From the NCBI GenBank assembly GCA_038363925.1, contig JAQQWL010000004.1, positions 2,728,001 to 2,792,000 on the forward strand: a stretch of 64,000 nucleotides of DNA. The letters run 5' to 3'. A program made the position numbers and the translations under genes. A model generated the notes under the pieces. It had not been told where the DNA came from and did not search any database. It saw only the letters and a list, made by a program, of their open reading frames with translations. Below are positions 61,023 through 64,000 of this stretch, in pieces (the first letter of the stretch is position 1; the number at the start of each line of letters is the position of its first letter). This stretch comes from Apiospora phragmitis (taxonomy: Eukaryota > Ascomycota > Sordariomycetes > Amphisphaeriales > Apiosporaceae).

Positions 61023-64000
61023 ATGGAAGGACACGGGTTGAAGCCTGGAACACCGCACTTGACCATGAGGCCGGAGTCAGAACGGAAGTTGTATGAACCT
61101 GAGTACGACGGCGATACGTCGTCCTCGAGTGGCGAACGTCAAGCGATAACACCGAGTCGCTATTCATTGATGCCACAATTGCTCAGGATGACACACGGGG
61201 AGACACCACTGAAGCACTCCAGCTGCTTGCTGGTATGGGGTTGGAAATGACAGGGAAAGGTATAGGCATTTTTCAAAAGTCGACGAAGTAACTCGTTCTG
61301 ATCATCTAGCTATCAAAGTGAAGAGCGATGCAGATCAGGGGTCTTTGAGAGAACCGGCCGTGGCCCCTTCTCATGGTGCACCCCGCCGCCATGGAATATC
61401 CCCTTGGGATGGTCGTGGAATGCCCCCTCCTTTGAGGACTGGGCCACCACCAGGAATCCCACCTGGCCTTCCTCCTCTTCGTTCCCCGCTCTGGCTGCCA
61501 AATAAGGTGAAACTAGACTCAAGCTGGAGGCGCTCCGTAGCTCAAAATCGGAGCACTACAAAGGTTTCTAACCGCCAAACTGGGGTCACCAAAGATACCT
61601 TGGCGCTATCCAATGGAGTATCGGGAACCGAGAAAGTGGTACAGGAGCAACCTAGCTCGGTAACGATGCATCCCGTTTCTTCGTCGGAAACTGAGAGCCC
61701 ACAATGCGGTACCACTAGCAATGTGATTGGTACCGTCAATACGAATGCTACAAACGGGGGAGCTTCGAGGAGCCGAGGGCTCTGGGCTCGCTGAGGAACT
61801 TGGCAGAATTGCTGATAGGTATCTCAAGCTCGATGTTCTGGACCACTCGCAAGACTCATCGCGGTATATTGGATACCTGCTGGATACTATTCAGATGCTT
61901 CATTCAAAAATATGGTACGAGGGTGCACGAGATCTCACCCCTAGGGAATATATCGACAACGATAGCGAAACCGAGAAGGAGCCATACTCGCAGGTTCTCC
62001 ATAGGGTGGTCTGCCCTGTCTCCTGGCATAGTCACATCTGCATCACTTACGAAGATGAGCCAACTTATGCGGAGGACGCCACCGACGGGTACAGAGGCCT
62101 ACGTGGCAAGATCGAGGTTTCTAATTTAAGATACTATTTGGGGCAGCGCCCAGAAATAGCATTCATCGTCCTCAAAAAGCATGTGTGTCCAGACGACCCG
62201 ATCCCACAGGAATGAAAAGAAATTGACGGAAAGGAAAGAAACGATACTTATAGTCTCAGGAGCCTTGAGCGAGGCACTTAAAAGCATCGCGGAATTTGAT
62301 CCTTACGAGGACGACTCGGACGAAAACGATGCGATTATAGGAAAGATGGAAGCCCCCTATCTCTTTCTATTCCACCACTACCAGAAGCTCCATGACTTGG
62401 TGGAACAGAAAAGTTCCTACAAGCTTGTACTAGACCCCATGATTCAGTTTCTAGAACAGAATTATGCTGACGAGTACCGCCAAGCCAATGAGCTCTTCGA
62501 GCGAGGCTTTGTCACTGCCTACCATTCTGCTAAGCTATACAAACCTTTCGAAGTTATGGTAGTCCGCGGGAACGAGAACAAGACTTTGCGGGCTGGTGTA
62601 CTGAGACTGCTTCCATACAGGTTGCCGGGTGACAAGAAGAAATGGTCGCTGGATGGATGGTCCTGGTCGTATAACGGCCGTGAAGCGCAAAGGAAGATAT
62701 GGACCCACGAAACCGATGCGTTTCAAACCGAGGAAGTTCCCATCAACGAACTCCACATCCATCCTCTCAAGTACGCCAAGCCAGAGGAGATCAAAAGGCT
62801 CGAAGAAACCGGAACCCGGTTTTGGAGTATGCGCAGCCAAGGCCTGCACTGTTACACAGGATGGGATTCGAAACACGACCGATATTATGTTTGTCCCCAC
62901 TGATCGATATGCCTCGTTCTCTGCTGACAGCTCCATTAGTCCAATGACAGATTCATGGTGGATGTACGAACATATCATGTCATATTTATGTCCAATTTAC
63001 ACGGAGACGATAAAGATGAAGCTGCCTACGACAAGTTGCCAGAGAATATCGACGCCACGGAAGACATGCCACCGGACTGCGAGCTGTTCCTGCCCGATGT
63101 TATTCAAGGATTTCACCTCGGATCCAAGAAATGGGGTAAGTCCCTGGCGATACATCTGACCCATTCGATGTAAGAAAAAGTCCTAACAAAGGGTCACAGT
63201 CGTACTCAACGTCAATGGCTTCCTCCCGCGAGTAGACTGGAACAAGAACGCATTTAGACAGCTAGTACTTGACGATAAAACCCAGGAAATGATCCACGCA
63301 CTTGTCGACGTGCAGAAATCGAGAGATAAGGCCATGGACGACATCATCAAGGGCAAGGGCAACGGTCTGATCCTCTTGCTACACGGCAGCCACGGCACGG
63401 GAAAGACGTTGACGGCAGAGAGGTATATCCGAGACAATGCCAACATCGACCCTGTCTTGTTATTAGAGACATGCTAACTTGTTACTGCTCATCAGTGTGG
63501 CGGAGATCGCCGAGAAGCCGCTCTATCGTGTTACCTGCGGCGACATAGGAACCGACGCGCAAGACGTTGAGAAATATCTGCAAACCGTGATGTACCTGGG
63601 GAAGATATGGGATTGTGGTATGTTTGAAGAGTGATTCATCAACTAAGATATGTTTCTGACCGAAGCAGTGCTCTTGCTCGATGAGTTAGACGTGTTCCTA
63701 GAGGAGAGGACAATGGCCGACCTGGCCCGGAACAGTCTTGTCTCAGGTGCGCTAGCCAGTCCCCATGCCCTTTGCATAATTTCATGGCAACAAGACACTG
63801 ACTGGTCCTGAAAGTCTTCCTCCGTATCCTGGAGTACCACGATGGCCTCCTAATCCTGACCTCAAACCGTGTACGGACCTTCGACGAAGCCTTCAAGTCC
63901 CGCATCCAGGTCGCGATCCACTACGACAACCTATCGAAAAAGTCGCGCAAGGCCATCTGGCGCAACTTCTTCGACATGCTCGAGGAGTCGGGCGAGGACA
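61023..64000 (+). CDS. Fungal AAA+ ATPase, 3' partial
   Basis: Large fungal AAA+ protein of the family with an N-terminal unknown domain (DUF7025 type) and a C-terminal ATPase. Proposed exons: 61023-61259, 61310-62888, 62940-63135, 63200-63422, 63496-63617, 63669-63746, 63815 to beyond 64000; introns of 49-73 nt. The N-terminus is acidic then Pro-rich (PPPLRTGPPPGIPPGLPPL). The middle region holds CPVSWHSHICITYEDEP, ALKSIAEFDPYEDD and GWSWSYNGREAQ. ATPase motifs: Walker A LLHGSHGTGKTLTAE, Walker B VLLLDELDVFLEER, sensor ILTSNRV and Arg-finger region DEAFKSRI. All splice junctions keep frame. Three one-base breaks occur, near 61143 (base missing), 61756-61760 (G run) and 62208-62220; they may be sequence errors as elsewhere. 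Substrate unknown. It lies just beyond a transposon. Confidence 0.8.

Overview
The window is nuclear DNA of a filamentous ascomycete (Pezizomycotina, most likely a Sordariomycete). The evidence is short GT-AG introns with GTAAGT-type donors, fungal-specific protein families, and an AT-saturated, RIP-like transposon body. There is no bacterial-style operon structure; genes are monocistronic and on both strands.

Layout. 1-4.6 kb: C-terminal 849 codons of the splicing factor Prp8, then a ketopantoate reductase-like gene. 4.6-26.7 kb: a gene-poor stretch with many microsatellites, interrupted only by a two-repeat Myb regulator on the minus strand (12.1-13.5 kb). 26.7-40.5 kb: an Mpv17/PMP22 membrane protein, a fungal Cys-containing protein broken by an in-frame TAG, a secreted LPMO-like copper protein, a Cys-rich protein with a possible 9-nt exon, two conserved fungal unknowns (one a four-helix membrane protein), a NIF3-like domain and mitochondrial ISA2. 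41-48.5 kb: a head-to-head ribosomal protein pair (uL30/RPL7 and uS11/RPS14) sharing a promoter with two telobox motifs, with a C/D snoRNA in an RPL7 intron, then the transcription-coupled repair translocase RAD26. 50-56.6 kb: a GH18 chitinase, a DnaJ protein, a Ty3/gypsy integrase relic, a beta-carbonic anhydrase and a membrane-protein pseudogene. 57.5-60.5 kb: a complete hAT transposon with 10-bp terminal repeats and an exact 8-bp target duplication. 61-64 kb: a AAA+ ATPase running off the end.

A theme of the window is single-base frame breaks, mostly in short C or G runs, inside genes that must be functional (uS11 twice, ISA2, RAD26, and others). The likeliest cause is consensus error in the assembly. 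Gene models here should be read through these sites; the two single-base nonsense changes (29.76 and 56.01 kb) are a different class and may be real.

Functional links are loose. PRP8 and possibly the DnaJ gene concern splicing; RPL7, RPS14 and the snoRNA concern ribosomes; the LPMO-like protein and chitinase are secreted and may act on chitin or cell wall. I found no convincing multi-gene defence, toxin or biosynthetic system. The best new observations are the intronic snoRNA, the delimited and only partly mutated hAT element, and the possible microexon.
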